Assembly (NCBI RefSeq): GCF_000423485.1
Contig: NZ_AUIB01000006.1
Location: 1 to 64,000 of the forward strand
Length of the DNA stretch: 64,000 nucleotides
Reading direction: 5' to 3'
Source: Propionimicrobium lymphophilum DSM 4903
GTDB lineage: Bacteria > Actinomycetota > Actinomycetes > Propionibacteriales > Propionibacteriaceae
Shown: in pieces, positions 19,671-28,644 of the stretch
Layout of the letters: each line of letters begins with the position of its first letter
Numbering within the stretch: position 1 is the first letter of the stretch
The notes under the pieces: generated by a model
What the model was told of the DNA's origin: nothing
Seen by the model: the letters and a program-made list of their open reading frames with translations, nothing else
The model's database searches: none
Position numbers and translations under genes: made by a program

Positions 19671-19839
19671 TAGCATGACAGCCGTTCCCTTCGGCGGGTC
19701 CCCGCTTTCGGATGGCAAAAATTCTTGGATGGCCTGCGTCATCGGCAAAGACAAGACGCCGCGCGATGACAAGGAATACGGCTATTTCATCTTCGATGGC
19801 GAACAGCTTCCCGCCCTCTACGCGGTGGCGCTGTTGTAG
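19671..19839 (+). pseudogene. Deleted tandem copy of the upstream surface-protein gene
   Basis: The frame ending at 19839 encodes WMACVIGKDKTPRDDKEYG, then YFIFDGEQLPALYAVALL, clearly homologous to the last 50 residues of the preceding protein. Immediately upstream, the promoter end TGCTAGCATGA is also shared with the parent gene (17704-17714). About 560 codons are missing between them. The only ATG (19675) lies inside the -10 box, so translation is doubtful. It is best explained as a tandem duplication followed by an internal deletion. Confidence 0.7.
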
Positions 19840-19890
19840 CGCCTTGTTAGAGACATCTCGGTGGCAAGTTTTAACTGACTGAAGCCGGCA

Positions 19891-19913
19891 TTGTCAGTTA
19901 TCTCGGCTAGACT
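19891..19913 (+). promoter_or_regulatory. PafBC-type promoter of ychF
   Basis: TTGTCAGTT (19891-19899), 8 nt, then TAGACT (19908-19913). It deviates from TTGTCAGTG only in the ninth base. The GTG start follows after 8 nt. Confidence 0.65.
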
Positions 19914-19921
19914 TGTGCGCC

Positions 19922-20995
19922 GTGGCACTAACTATCGGAATCGTGGGCTTGCCGAACGCTGGCAAATCGACCCTTTTTAACGCTCTTACCCGCAACGACG
20001 TCCTGGCTGCGAACTACCCGTTCGCGACAATCGAGCCCAACGTCGGTGTGGTAGGCGTCCCAGACCCGAGGCTGGACAAACTGGCCGAAATCTACGGATC
20101 GCAGAAGACGATCCCCGCCACAGTTAGTTTCGTTGACATCGCGGGTATCGTCCGCGGTGCGTCTACGGGCGAGGGCATGGGGAACGAGTTCCTCGCCAAT
20201 ATTCGCGAGGCGGATGCGATCTGCCAGGTGACCAGGGTCTTCGAGGATCCGGACGTCACCCACGTCGATGGCAAAGTAAACCCGGGTAACGACATCGACA
20301 CAATCCGCACCGAGCTGATCCTCGCCGACATCCAAACAATGGAGAAGGCGATGCCCAAGCTCGAGAAGGAAGCGCGCATCAAAAAGGAGATGCGCCCCAA
20401 ATACGATGCCTGGCAGAAGGCGTACGAGATCCTATCCGAGGGCAAGGGCATCTTCCAGTCAGATCTCGACCCTGAACCACTTCGCGAGCTGTTTCTGCTG
20501 ACCGCGAAACCCTACATTTACGTTTTCAACCTCGACCAAGACGAACTCGGCAACGAGGAGCTGAAATCTAAGCTCGCCGATATCGTTTCACCCGCCGAGG
20601 CCATCTTCCTAGATGCCAAGTTCGAATCCGAACTGGTGGAGATGAGCCCGGAAGAGGGTCGTGAGTTCTTGGCTGAGTCCGGCGTTGAGGAGCCGGGTCT
20701 CGACAAGCTGGCTCGCGTTGGTTACGACACTCTTGGCTTGCAAAGCTACTTGACCGCAGGGCCTAAGGAAGCGCACGCCTGGACCATCCACAAGGGCGCA
20801 ACCGCACCTGAGGCCGCTGGCGTCATCCACACCGACTTCCAGAAGGGCTTCATTAAGGCCGAAGTCATGAGCTACGACGATCTAGTTGCGCTAGGTAGTG
20901 AGCAAGAGGTTAAGGCTGCCGGAAAGATGCGTCTGGAGGGCAAAGACTACGTAATGCAGGACGGGGATATCGTTGAATTCAGATTCAACGTTTAA
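19922..20995 (+). CDS. ychF: Redox-regulated ATPase YchF
   Basis: This Obg-family P-loop protein prefers ATP over GTP and associates with ribosomes; it influences oxidative stress responses and translation fidelity. The 357-aa sequence has G1 GLPNAGKSTLFNAL, the NYPFATIEPNVG switch I, DIAGIVRGASTGEGMGNEFL (G3), a VFNLDQDE segment at the G4 position and the C-terminal TGS-like domain (SYLTAGPKEAHAWTIHKGATAPEAAGVIHTDF). GTG 19922 is used because it restores the canonical MALTIGIVGLP start. A damage-type promoter precedes it. The acyltransferase gene overlaps its last 23 bp. Confidence 0.95.
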   Translation: MALTIGIVGLPNAGKSTLFNALTRNDVLAANYPFATIEPNVGVVGVPDPRLDKLAEIYGSQKTIPATVSFVDIAGIVRGASTGEGMGNEFLANIREADAICQVTRVFEDPDVTHVDGKVNPGNDIDTIRTELILADIQTMEKAMPKLEKEARIKKEMRPKYDAWQKAYEILSEGKGIFQSDLDPEPLRELFLLTAKPYIYVFNLDQDELGNEELKSKLADIVSPAEAIFLDAKFESELVEMSPEEGREFLAESGVEEPGLDKLARVGYDTLGLQSYLTAGPKEAHAWTIHKGATAPEAAGVIHTDFQKGFIKAEVMSYDDLVALGSEQEVKAAGKMRLEGKDYVMQDGDIVEFRFNV

Positions 20996-22838
20996 GTTTT
21001 TCAAAAATCTAAAACAAGCCAACGCGGTTACCGGCAGGTCCGGTGCGGTGGACGGGTTGCGCGCGCTCGCGATCATTGGCGTCATCCTATTCCATACGCG
21101 TCCCGCTACTTTGAGCGGTGGCTTCATTGGCGTCACGATTTTCTTCGTCCTCTCCGGCTACTTCGCGATGAGGACGCTGCTTCGTGCAGACAAAACCTTC
21201 AGCTGGCTTGAGTACGTTTGGAAAAGGCTGAAGCGTATCTGGCCGAGCATTCTGGTGCTGATCGTCTTAACGATGATTGGCTCGTGGCTGGTCTCGCCTT
21301 CTTTGCTGCCGAAGGCGCAATCGGATGTGGCGCCTAGCGCATTCTTCTTCAGCAACTGGTCTTACATACTCCGCGAAGTCTCGTATTTCGACAACGCTGG
21401 GTTGCCTTCTCCGCTGAAGCATCTCTGGTACGTCAGCCTGATTATGCAGGCCTTCGTTGTGTGGTCTCTGATCTTCGCCGTGGCAAGGCATTGGGTTAAG
21501 AGCAGGCGGGGCTGGCTATTAGTCAGCTCGGCTCTGGTGGTCGCTTCGCTTGCTGTTATGTTTGGCCTCAACCTTACCGGCCAAGACGCCACCAGCCGCA
21601 TCTACTACGGCCTGGACACGCGGGCGGGGGAGTTCCTCGTAGGTGTGACCTTAGCGACGATCATCGGTCCCCGGCAGTGCAGAAAAGTCGAGGTTAGGGA
21701 GGCTAACAAGATAGATTTGGCGTCCAGCAAGGTCTCTGGTTTGCTTCGCTCGATGCTGGGTCTGCTCGCCGTCGCCATTTTGATCGCGGCCTTCTTCCTC
21801 GTCGACGGCGCTGCGTCGTGGCTGCCGCACGGAGGATACCTGCTATTCGCTTTGGTCTCGGCAGTGGCAATGTGGGCCTGCCTGAGTCCGAACACGTGGT
21901 TTGCTAAGGCGCTCTCATTCGAACCTCTAAGCTACCTAGGCACTCGTTCGTTCGCCCTCTATCTGGTTCATTTCCCAATCTTGCTGATGTTTAATCCAGC
22001 AACCCGGACAACGGACATCGGCATCCCAGAACGAGTGCTGCACGCGGCGATCATCTTGGTTGCAGCTGAGTTGCTCTATCAGCTCATCGAGAGGCCCAAG
22101 GGCATGTTTAAGAAACCAAAATCAATCGACACCGCCAGGATCTCTGCAATTGTGGTTTGCGCTTTGCTGACGCTCGCATTCGCTTTCGTCAGCATCGACT
22201 GGAAGGGCGCGGCCGAGAAGAGGGCAATCGAGCTGCGGCCGGAACTCGCCGCAACCCCAACCCCCACTCCCATCCCGACACCTACAGAGGTTGCGCCCAA
22301 GCCGGTAGCTGCTCAGGTGCCTAGCGGGCTTGACGCGTCCGATTGGAAGATCGATTCGGCCACAGGAACATGCCAGACCCCGGTTACCCTCGTCGGCGAT
22401 TCCGTCTTGCTCGGTGCCCAGCCCCAACTGCAGGAGGTGCTGCCGAACTCGTACGTGGACGGAAAGGTCAGCCGCAGCGTCTTCGAGGGACCCGCTGTTT
22501 ACCAGCAGGCGGTTGCGAACGGTAGCCCTGGCAAAGTCGTCGTGTACGCATTGGGCACCAATGGCCCGATCTTTGACGACGATCTGCTTCAAGGTTTGGT
22601 TGATTCCGCGAACGGTCTGCCGGTCTACTTTCTGACGCTTCGGGTTCCGCAGGCACATCAGGATCCCAGCAACGATGCCCTGAGGAGCTACGTTTCATCG
22701 CATCCGAACGTCGGATTGTTGGATTGGTTTTCTTTGACTAAGAACCATCCCGAATATTTGGCTGACGACGGCATTCACCTAACTCCCGCTGGAAGTCAGG
22801 CGTATTCGAACATGATCCTGCGCGGAATCTGCGTCTAA
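20973..22838 (+). CDS. Acyltransferase-3 family protein with C-terminal SGNH domain (OafA-like)
   Basis: The 621-aa protein combines a ten-span acyltransferase-3 domain (residues 20-385: VDGLRALAIIGVILFHTRP with the catalytic-type His, GFIGVTIFFVLSGYF, YLGTRSFALYLVHFPIL), a TPTPTPIPTPT linker near residues 428-440, and an extracytoplasmic SGNH hydrolase domain (VTLVGDSVLLGA, YALGTNGP, DDGIHLTPAGSQAYS with Asp-His). Proteins of this type O-acetylate peptidoglycan or envelope glycans. The start is uncertain: TTG 20973 overlaps ychF and has no good ribosome site, and the next candidate is a GTG inside DGLRALA. Translational coupling to ychF is possible. Confidence 0.85.
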   Translation: MNSDSTFKFFKNLKQANAVTGRSGAVDGLRALAIIGVILFHTRPATLSGGFIGVTIFFVLSGYFAMRTLLRADKTFSWLEYVWKRLKRIWPSILVLIVLTMIGSWLVSPSLLPKAQSDVAPSAFFFSNWSYILREVSYFDNAGLPSPLKHLWYVSLIMQAFVVWSLIFAVARHWVKSRRGWLLVSSALVVASLAVMFGLNLTGQDATSRIYYGLDTRAGEFLVGVTLATIIGPRQCRKVEVREANKIDLASSKVSGLLRSMLGLLAVAILIAAFFLVDGAASWLPHGGYLLFALVSAVAMWACLSPNTWFAKALSFEPLSYLGTRSFALYLVHFPILLMFNPATRTTDIGIPERVLHAAIILVAAELLYQLIERPKGMFKKPKSIDTARISAIVVCALLTLAFAFVSIDWKGAAEKRAIELRPELAATPTPTPIPTPTEVAPKPVAAQVPSGLDASDWKIDSATGTCQTPVTLVGDSVLLGAQPQLQEVLPNSYVDGKVSRSVFEGPAVYQQAVANGSPGKVVVYALGTNGPIFDDDLLQGLVDSANGLPVYFLTLRVPQAHQDPSNDALRSYVSSHPNVGLLDWFSLTKNHPEYLADDGIHLTPAGSQAYSNMILRGICV

Positions 22839-23021
22839 TTTGGCATTCGTGCTGTTCAGCAGTGGCGACAAATCGTCGTCAACTTCTCCATGCCGCAGGC
22901 TCGCGCAGAGGTTCACTTCGGCATGTTTACAGACTGAGAGGGTGGCGAGTTTGCTCCGATCGAACGTCGCGAGGCCGAAATCGAAGCAATGCTCGGTGAG
23001 CTCGAGGGCCTGCTAAAGTAA
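22839..23021 (+). pseudogene. Remnant of an NADPH-dependent FMN reductase gene
   Basis: Codons in the frame ending TAA at 23019-23021 read GIRAVQQWRQIVVNFSMPQA, then RAEVHFGMFTD, a TGA stop at 22935, and then FAPIERREAEIEAMLGELEG. This resembles the C-terminal third of NADPH-dependent FMN reductases (typically GG.RAVEQLR..L.EL, then V......LF and a terminal helix). The flavodoxin-like N-terminal part is absent, because the preceding gene ends exactly where the similarity begins. A good terminator still follows. It is a decayed gene fragment. Confidence 0.6.
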
Positions 23022-23036
23022 ATTTTCCAACCCTTG

Positions 23037-23065
23037 AAATGCCACCCGGAACCCGGGTGGCATTT
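23037..23065 (+). terminator. Rho-independent terminator
   Basis: AAATGCCACCCGG (23037-23049) pairs with CCGGGTGGCATTT (23053-23065) around AAC, followed by TTTTC. It lies 15 nt after the stop of the FMN-reductase remnant and now also serves the ychF-acyltransferase transcript. Confidence 0.88.
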
Positions 23066-23118
23066 TTTTCGTTTTGGTCACAAGTTGTGTGGAGGCAATC
23101 CAGAAATAAGATCGAAGT

Positions 23119-23658
23119 ATGAGCGCAGCCGATGAATCTTCAATCCGTTTAGCAAAACCTAGCGACGCGAAACGAGTTAGCGAGTTCGCTAAATCAACAT
23201 TTCCGCTCGCGTGCCCAGACTTTGCGGTGGCGGAGGACATTCAGGCTTACATTGACGCGAACCTGCGCGTAGCAGACTTCGAAAAGTATCTAACCGACCC
23301 CGACACCCTCGTCATCGTCGCCGAAGATGACGAGATAACCGGCTACATCCTCATGTGGTTCGGCGAGGCAGCGAAGCCGGACCCAAGCTTCGGGGTCAAG
23401 GCAAACAAGCCCGCCTACATTTCCAAATGCTACGTCGCCAAACACCTGCATAGGAGCGGGCTGGCGGCTCGAATAATTGAGCGCGCCAAAGAAGAAGCCC
23501 GCACCCGCGGTGCAGATGTGCTGTGGCTGAACACCAGCCAGCACAACCACCGGGCAGGGAAGTTCTATGCAAAGAACGGTTTCGACAACGTCGGCGTCAA
23601 AACCTTCCAGTTAGGCGCAATGACCGACGACGACTTCGTCTTCGCCTGCAAGCTTTAG
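23119..23658 (+). CDS. GNAT family N-acetyltransferase
   Basis: The 179-aa protein carries the GNAT fold: an N-terminal strand-helix SIRLAKPSDAKRVSEFA, the beta4 strand ISKCYVAKHLHRSGLAARIIERAKEEA with the acetyl-CoA loop (R/Q-x-x-G-x-A form, HRSGLA near residues 114-119), and the C-terminal WLNTSQHNHRAGKFYAKNGF typical of the family. The acetyl acceptor is unknown. TAAGAT at 23107-23112 lies 6 nt before the ATG, so the transcript is probably leaderless. The stop overlaps the convergent membrane-protein gene by 4 bp. Confidence 0.85.
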   Translation: MSAADESSIRLAKPSDAKRVSEFAKSTFPLACPDFAVAEDIQAYIDANLRVADFEKYLTDPDTLVIVAEDDEITGYILMWFGEAAKPDPSFGVKANKPAYISKCYVAKHLHRSGLAARIIERAKEEARTRGADVLWLNTSQHNHRAGKFYAKNGFDNVGVKTFQLGAMTDDDFVFACKL

Positions 23659-23981
23659 CGCAGAGACTGGGCAGTGCCGAACATGCCCAGGGCGGCGAAA
23701 AGCATGAACAGGAGCATGATGCCAATAGCGATCAGTTGCCAGATAAATGCTGCGCGCGCCCAGTTTTGCTTCGAGATGGAGGCGGAGCCGCCGAAAGCCA
23801 CCACGAGAAGGTAGATGAACCCGACGATCGGGATGCCGGTCAGCAGCAGAGCCAGCATCCATGACCCGACGGAATCCGCCGGATTGGCCTGCGGTGCGCT
23901 GTAAGGCTGCTGATAGCTGATGTTCCCCTGCTGGTGGTTGGGAATGTTTTGGTAGTTGGGTTGGGCCGGGTAATTGCTCAT
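23655..23981 (-). CDS. Small two-span membrane protein, conserved hypothetical
   Basis: The 108-aa product has a 45-residue tail rich in Asn, Gln, Tyr and Pro, then two membrane spans (VGSWMLALLLTGIPIVGFIYLLVVAF and FIWQLIAIGIMLLFMLFAALGMF) with SISKQNWARA between. This tail-plus-two-span plan resembles small actinobacterial membrane proteins of unknown function. ATG 23981 is chosen because AAGGGG lies 6-7 nt upstream; the open frame continues to 24014. No role can be assigned. Confidence 0.7.
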   Translation of the reverse strand: MSNYPAQPNYQNIPNHQQGNISYQQPYSAPQANPADSVGSWMLALLLTGIPIVGFIYLLVVAFGGSASISKQNWARAAFIWQLIAIGIMLLFMLFAALGMFGTAQSLR

Positions 23982-24081
23982 TTGTTTCCCCTTCTTAATT
24001 CCTAGCTCCAGCATAAATTATTCACGTTTGGCGACTGCATTCGTTGCGAAAGCTGTCAAGAGGCTATGAGAATAAAAGAAA

Positions 24082-24108
24082 CTGGCACTCGAGTTGTGCG
24101 AGTGCCAA
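24082..24108. promoter_or_regulatory. CIRCE operator 1 of groESL (HrcA site)
   Basis: CTGGCACTC (24082-24090), 9 nt, GAGTGCCAA (24100-24108). This matches the CIRCE consensus TTAGCACTC-N9-GAGTGCTAA with symmetric substitutions. It overlaps the likely -35 element TTGTGC at 24094-24099. Confidence 0.85.
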
Positions 24109-24122
24109 TGGATGGCTAGGGT
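24094..24122 (+). promoter_or_regulatory. groESL promoter
   Basis: A -35 element TTGTGC (24094-24099) and -10 element TAGGGT (24117-24122) are separated by 17 bp. The promoter is embedded between two CIRCE operators, so HrcA can block both polymerase binding and early elongation. Confidence 0.65.
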
Positions 24123-24126
24123 TGTT

Positions 24127-24153
24127 TTAGCACTCGTTGATAGCGGGTGCTAA
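24127..24153. promoter_or_regulatory. CIRCE operator 2 of groESL (HrcA site)
   Basis: TTAGCACTC (24127-24135), 9 nt, GGGTGCTAA (24145-24153). Only one base differs from the full CIRCE consensus. It lies just downstream of the -10 element, in the position of the transcription start. Confidence 0.92.
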
Positions 24154-24231
24154 TCCTTGAGGCGGCACCGCGACGGCGTCTCAAGAACAACAAGACAATT
24201 GATTTGAGAATCTATAGAGAAAGGGGCAATC

Positions 24232-26140
<1,909 letters not shown>

Positions 26141-26150
26141 AAATCTCTAA

Positions 26151-26187
26151 AATTTGGCCCCGGTTCAAGACGAGCCGGGGCCAAATT
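26151..26187 (+). terminator. Terminator of the groESL operon
   Basis: AATTTGGCCCCGG (26151-26163) pairs perfectly with CCGGGGCCAAATT (26175-26187), followed by GTTTGTT. It is a 13-bp stem starting 10 nt after the groEL stop. Confidence 0.88.
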
Positions 26188-26192
26188 GTTTG

Positions 26193-26234
26193 TTGCGTCA
26201 GTTTTGGCTCATTGTCGGACCAAAACTGACGCAA
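26193..26234. repeat. Palindromic repeat, copy B
   Basis: TTGCGTCAGTTTTGG (26193-26207) and CCAAAACTGACGCAA (26220-26234) are perfect 15-bp arms with a 12-nt loop, followed by TAA. It comes directly after the groESL terminator and marks the left edge of a one-gene cassette. Confidence 0.88.
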
Positions 26235-26275
26235 TAAATTAATTTTGCCTGTGAATAAGTCCCAGTACGTCATTT

Positions 26276-27220
26276 TTGCGTCGGCAAGATGGCTGGGTGC
26301 ACCAAAAATACAAGTTTTCTCCCTCTGTAAAACGACTTATTTCTCTTCAAGATGGGGTCATCTCTAGGTCTCAAGCCGTTGGTCTGTCTATGCCGGCTAG
26401 CACAGTAAAGCGATTGATTCGTGACGAACAGTGGCGAAGTATCGTTTCCGGTATTTATTTCGTTGGAGTCGCAGAACCTTCTTGGCGAGCGATGGCATGG
26501 GCAGGCATATTGGTTGGTGGCGTTGGGTCCATGTTGACTGGGCTTGCCGGAGCATATGGGTGGGGTATCGCTGATAAGGCTCCGGAAATAATCGATGTTT
26601 TAGTGCCTCCAAATAAAAGGACACAAAAGATTCAAGGACCTTGGCGCTTCGAGCGTCGACGGACGTTGCCGAAAGCGCACGGGGATTTGCCCGTTGCAGC
26701 TCCTCAAGAGGTGATTCTCGACGTATGTGATGCTCAGCCCGAAAAAGCTGCCTACTGGATTAGCCAGGCTTGCTACAAGATTAGATGGCTACGACCTGAT
26801 GATGTTAGCAACGCACTCGAAGCTAGAAGTCGTTATAAGCACAGGAAGCTTGTGTCTCAAATAGTCGGCGACTACAAACAAGGCATTCAAAGCGTCCTTG
26901 AGAAGAAGTATTACATTGACGTCGAGAAGGCACATGGCCTGCCCAAGGGGAGACGCCAAAGCAGGGGCAGGTTTCAAACTGACGTCGATTATGGCGGGGT
27001 GTTCGTTGAGCTTGATGGCAGAGCTGGGCATGTTGGCGGCGGCAGGTTCAGGGATATGGAGCGAGATAATTACCACGCTGTTATGGGTGCGGTTACCTTG
27101 CGTTATGGCTGGGACGACGTAAATTACCGCCCGTGCGAGGTTGCCTTTCAGGTGAACCAAGTTCTAGGTAGATACGGAATTAGAAGCGAGGCTCACCCGT
27201 GCCCAAAGTGCAGAACCTAG
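26276..27220 (+). CDS. AbiEi-like HTH plus DUF559/PD-(D/E)XK-like protein
   Basis: The 314-aa product has an N-terminal winged-helix segment of the AbiEi antitoxin type (ISLQDGVISRSQAVGLSMPASTVKRLIRDEQWRSIVSGIYF) and a C-terminal region resembling Vsr/DUF559 nucleases (FQTDVDYGGVFVELDGRAGH...RDMERDNYHAVMG, with the D..E.DG pattern). No partner toxin adjoins it. The gene is more AT-rich than its neighbours, and palindrome copies B and C lie 41 bp before it and 2 bp after its stop. The start is uncertain: TTG 26276 or GTG 26297. Such orphans are common in actinobacteria; their function is unknown. DNA binding is likely, cleavage possible. Confidence 0.65.
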   Translation: MRRQDGWVHQKYKFSPSVKRLISLQDGVISRSQAVGLSMPASTVKRLIRDEQWRSIVSGIYFVGVAEPSWRAMAWAGILVGGVGSMLTGLAGAYGWGIADKAPEIIDVLVPPNKRTQKIQGPWRFERRRTLPKAHGDLPVAAPQEVILDVCDAQPEKAAYWISQACYKIRWLRPDDVSNALEARSRYKHRKLVSQIVGDYKQGIQSVLEKKYYIDVEKAHGLPKGRRQSRGRFQTDVDYGGVFVELDGRAGHVGGGRFRDMERDNYHAVMGAVTLRYGWDDVNYRPCEVAFQVNQVLGRYGIRSEAHPCPKCRT

Positions 27221-27222
27221 GC

Positions 27223-27266
27223 ATTGCGTCAGTTTTGGCACGCTGTCGAACCAAAACTGACGCAAT
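27223..27266. repeat. Palindromic repeat, copy C
   Basis: ATTGCGTCAGTTTTGG (27223-27238) and CCAAAACTGACGCAAT (27251-27266) are perfect 16-bp arms with a 12-nt loop, followed by AAG. The preceding CCTAGGC, which supplies the stop codon of the gene before, is shared with copy D. Confidence 0.9.
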
Positions 27267-27342
27267 AAGCTCTGAGGGTTTACCGCAAAAAGTCAGGCAA
27301 GTGCGAAGTTTTGTTCTAGGTAGCCACCAATCTAACTGATTG

Positions 27343-27354
27343 TTTATCGATAAA
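27343..27354. promoter_or_regulatory. Palindrome upstream of the DUF2975/HTH pair
   Basis: TTTATCGATAAA is a perfect 12-bp palindrome about 40 bp before the DUF2975 start, in an AT-rich promoter region. It is a candidate operator for the HTH protein encoded second in the operon. Confidence 0.4.
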
Positions 27355-27394
27355 AACATATTGTTAAACGATGTGATCGTGGTGCTATTGTCTT

Positions 27395-27898
27395 ATGAAT
27401 TTTTCGAATAACACATCGGGCGGCTTCGTCATAAGGTTTTTTCTGCGTATCGGAATTGTCTGTGCTGCGTTGGGTGGTGTGGGTGTTACTGCCCTCACTG
27501 TTGCTGTCGTTGGCCCAGAAATCGCTAGCGAATATCCCGAGTATTCCTGGCTCGTGACACCCTACAGGTTCTTTGCGTGCGCGGTTGCGGCTTGCGGTCT
27601 CGTGGTTTTGGTTGGCATCTGGCGTTTGCTTGATTTTGTTAGTGCGAAGAAAATCTTCGAGCCCAGGTCTAGGGCTTACGTTTGGATGGTTATCTGGTCT
27701 CTGCTGGTCGCGGGCTTGGCGTGTTTTGTAATCATTTTGATAACTGGCTTTGGCACCGGCCAACAGCAGCCTGGCATGTTCTTGATGCTGCTTGCGCTTT
27801 GGGGTTGCTGCTGGCTGGCTGCCGCGCTGATGTGGGTAATGCTTCAGCTGCTAAACCAGGCGACAGAGATGAACGACGAGCTTGCCGGAGTGATCTAA
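27395..27898 (+). CDS. DUF2975 membrane protein
   Basis: The 167-aa protein has four membrane spans (FVIRFFLRIGIVCAALGGVGVTALTV, FFACAVAACGLVVLVGIWRLLDFV, WMVIWSLLVAGLACFVIILITGF, FLMLLALWGCCWLAAALMWVML). KKIFEPRSRAYVWMV between spans two and three is a DUF2975 hallmark. DUF2975 proteins are usually encoded directly before a small YozG-like HTH protein, as here, with the stop and start sharing one base. The pair's role is unknown. It sits between palindrome copies C and D. Confidence 0.75.
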   Translation: MNFSNNTSGGFVIRFFLRIGIVCAALGGVGVTALTVAVVGPEIASEYPEYSWLVTPYRFFACAVAACGLVVLVGIWRLLDFVSAKKIFEPRSRAYVWMVIWSLLVAGLACFVIILITGFGTGQQQPGMFLMLLALWGCCWLAAALMWVMLQLLNQATEMNDELAGVI

Positions 27899-28104
27899 TG
27901 ATTATTGTTGACTTATCAGTCGTAATGGCCAAGCGCAGGGTTGGGGTGGCTGAGCTGGCCAAAATGATCGGTATCACTCCTGCAAACCTATCGATCCTTA
28001 AAAATGGCCGGGCAAAAGCGATCCGCTTGAGCACATTGGATAAAATTTGCGAGGCCCTGGACTGCCAGCCGGGCGATATCTTGCGCTTCGACCCAAATGC
28101 CTAG
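27898..28104 (+). CDS. XRE-family (YozG-like) HTH regulator
   Basis: The 68-aa protein is a bare Cro/C1 helix-turn-helix: [42 protein letters not shown], ending CQPGDILRFD, the YozG-like pattern. Its ATG overlaps the TAA of the DUF2975 gene by one base, so the two are co-translated. It probably represses its own operon. Palindrome copy D begins two bases after its stop codon. Confidence 0.85.
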   Translation: MIIVDLSVVMAKRRVGVAELAKMIGITPANLSILKNGRAKAIRLSTLDKICEALDCQPGDILRFDPNA

Positions 28105-28106
28105 GC

Positions 28107-28150
28107 ATTGAGTCAATTTTGGCTCGTTGTCGGACCAAAACTGACGCAAT
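28107..28150. repeat. Palindromic repeat, copy D
   Basis: ATTGAGTCAATTTTGG (28107-28122) and CCAAAACTGACGCAAT (28135-28150) pair with two mismatches across a 12-nt loop, followed by AAA. It closes the DUF2975/HTH cassette and precedes the NUDIX gene by 18 bp. Confidence 0.85.
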
Positions 28151-28168
28151 AAATGGTTAAATCTCCTT

Positions 28169-28561
28169 GTGCCTGAAGTACATGTGAGTGCGGTCGTTTT
28201 GCGTAATAAGTCTGGGGAAGTGCTACTCGTCCGCAAACGTGGGACGAAGATGTGGATGAATCCCGGTGGCAAGCCAGAGCCGGGGGAGGACGCGCGTCAA
28301 TGTGCCGTGCGCGAGGTCCGCGAAGAGCTCGGCCTGGAGCTAGACCCCGACCGTTTAGTTTCCCTCGGTAAACATACGGCCCAGGCCGCAAACGAGCCAG
28401 GATTTAGCGTAGTAGCAAACTGTTTCGTGTGGCCAGATCCCATTCCTGAAACGACCGGCCCGCACGCCGAAATATCCGAAGTTCGCTGGAACGACATGTC
28501 TAACCTCGACGACGAAACTCTCAGCCCTTTACTCGTCCAGGAAATTTATCCTCTTCTCTAA
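28169..28561 (+). CDS. NUDIX hydrolase
   Basis: The 130-aa protein hydrolyses a nucleoside diphosphate linked to another moiety. The Nudix box is complete: GGKPEPGEDARQCAVREVRE followed by ELGLEL, fitting GX5EX7REUXEEXGU near residues 34-56. Substrate cannot be read from the sequence; mutT-like dNTP cleansing and ADP-ribose hydrolysis are both possible. GTG 28169 starts the frame. It is a single gene between palindrome copy D and the deacetylase. Confidence 0.88.
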   Translation: MPEVHVSAVVLRNKSGEVLLVRKRGTKMWMNPGGKPEPGEDARQCAVREVREELGLELDPDRLVSLGKHTAQAANEPGFSVVANCFVWPDPIPETTGPHAEISEVRWNDMSNLDDETLSPLLVQEIYPLL

Positions 28562-28644
28562 GGTTACAATTTGTCTTTCGTCTGCGGTAGCCGCGCAACT
28601 TAGAATCTGATTGTCCGCCTGCCGTGGCGTCCTGAAGGGGGATA

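Noticed and set aside
27361-27395. Clear sigma70-type promoter for the DUF2975 gene
   Set aside because: TTGTTA at 27361 has no -10 at a normal distance; the alternatives are ambiguous, so no promoter is listed.
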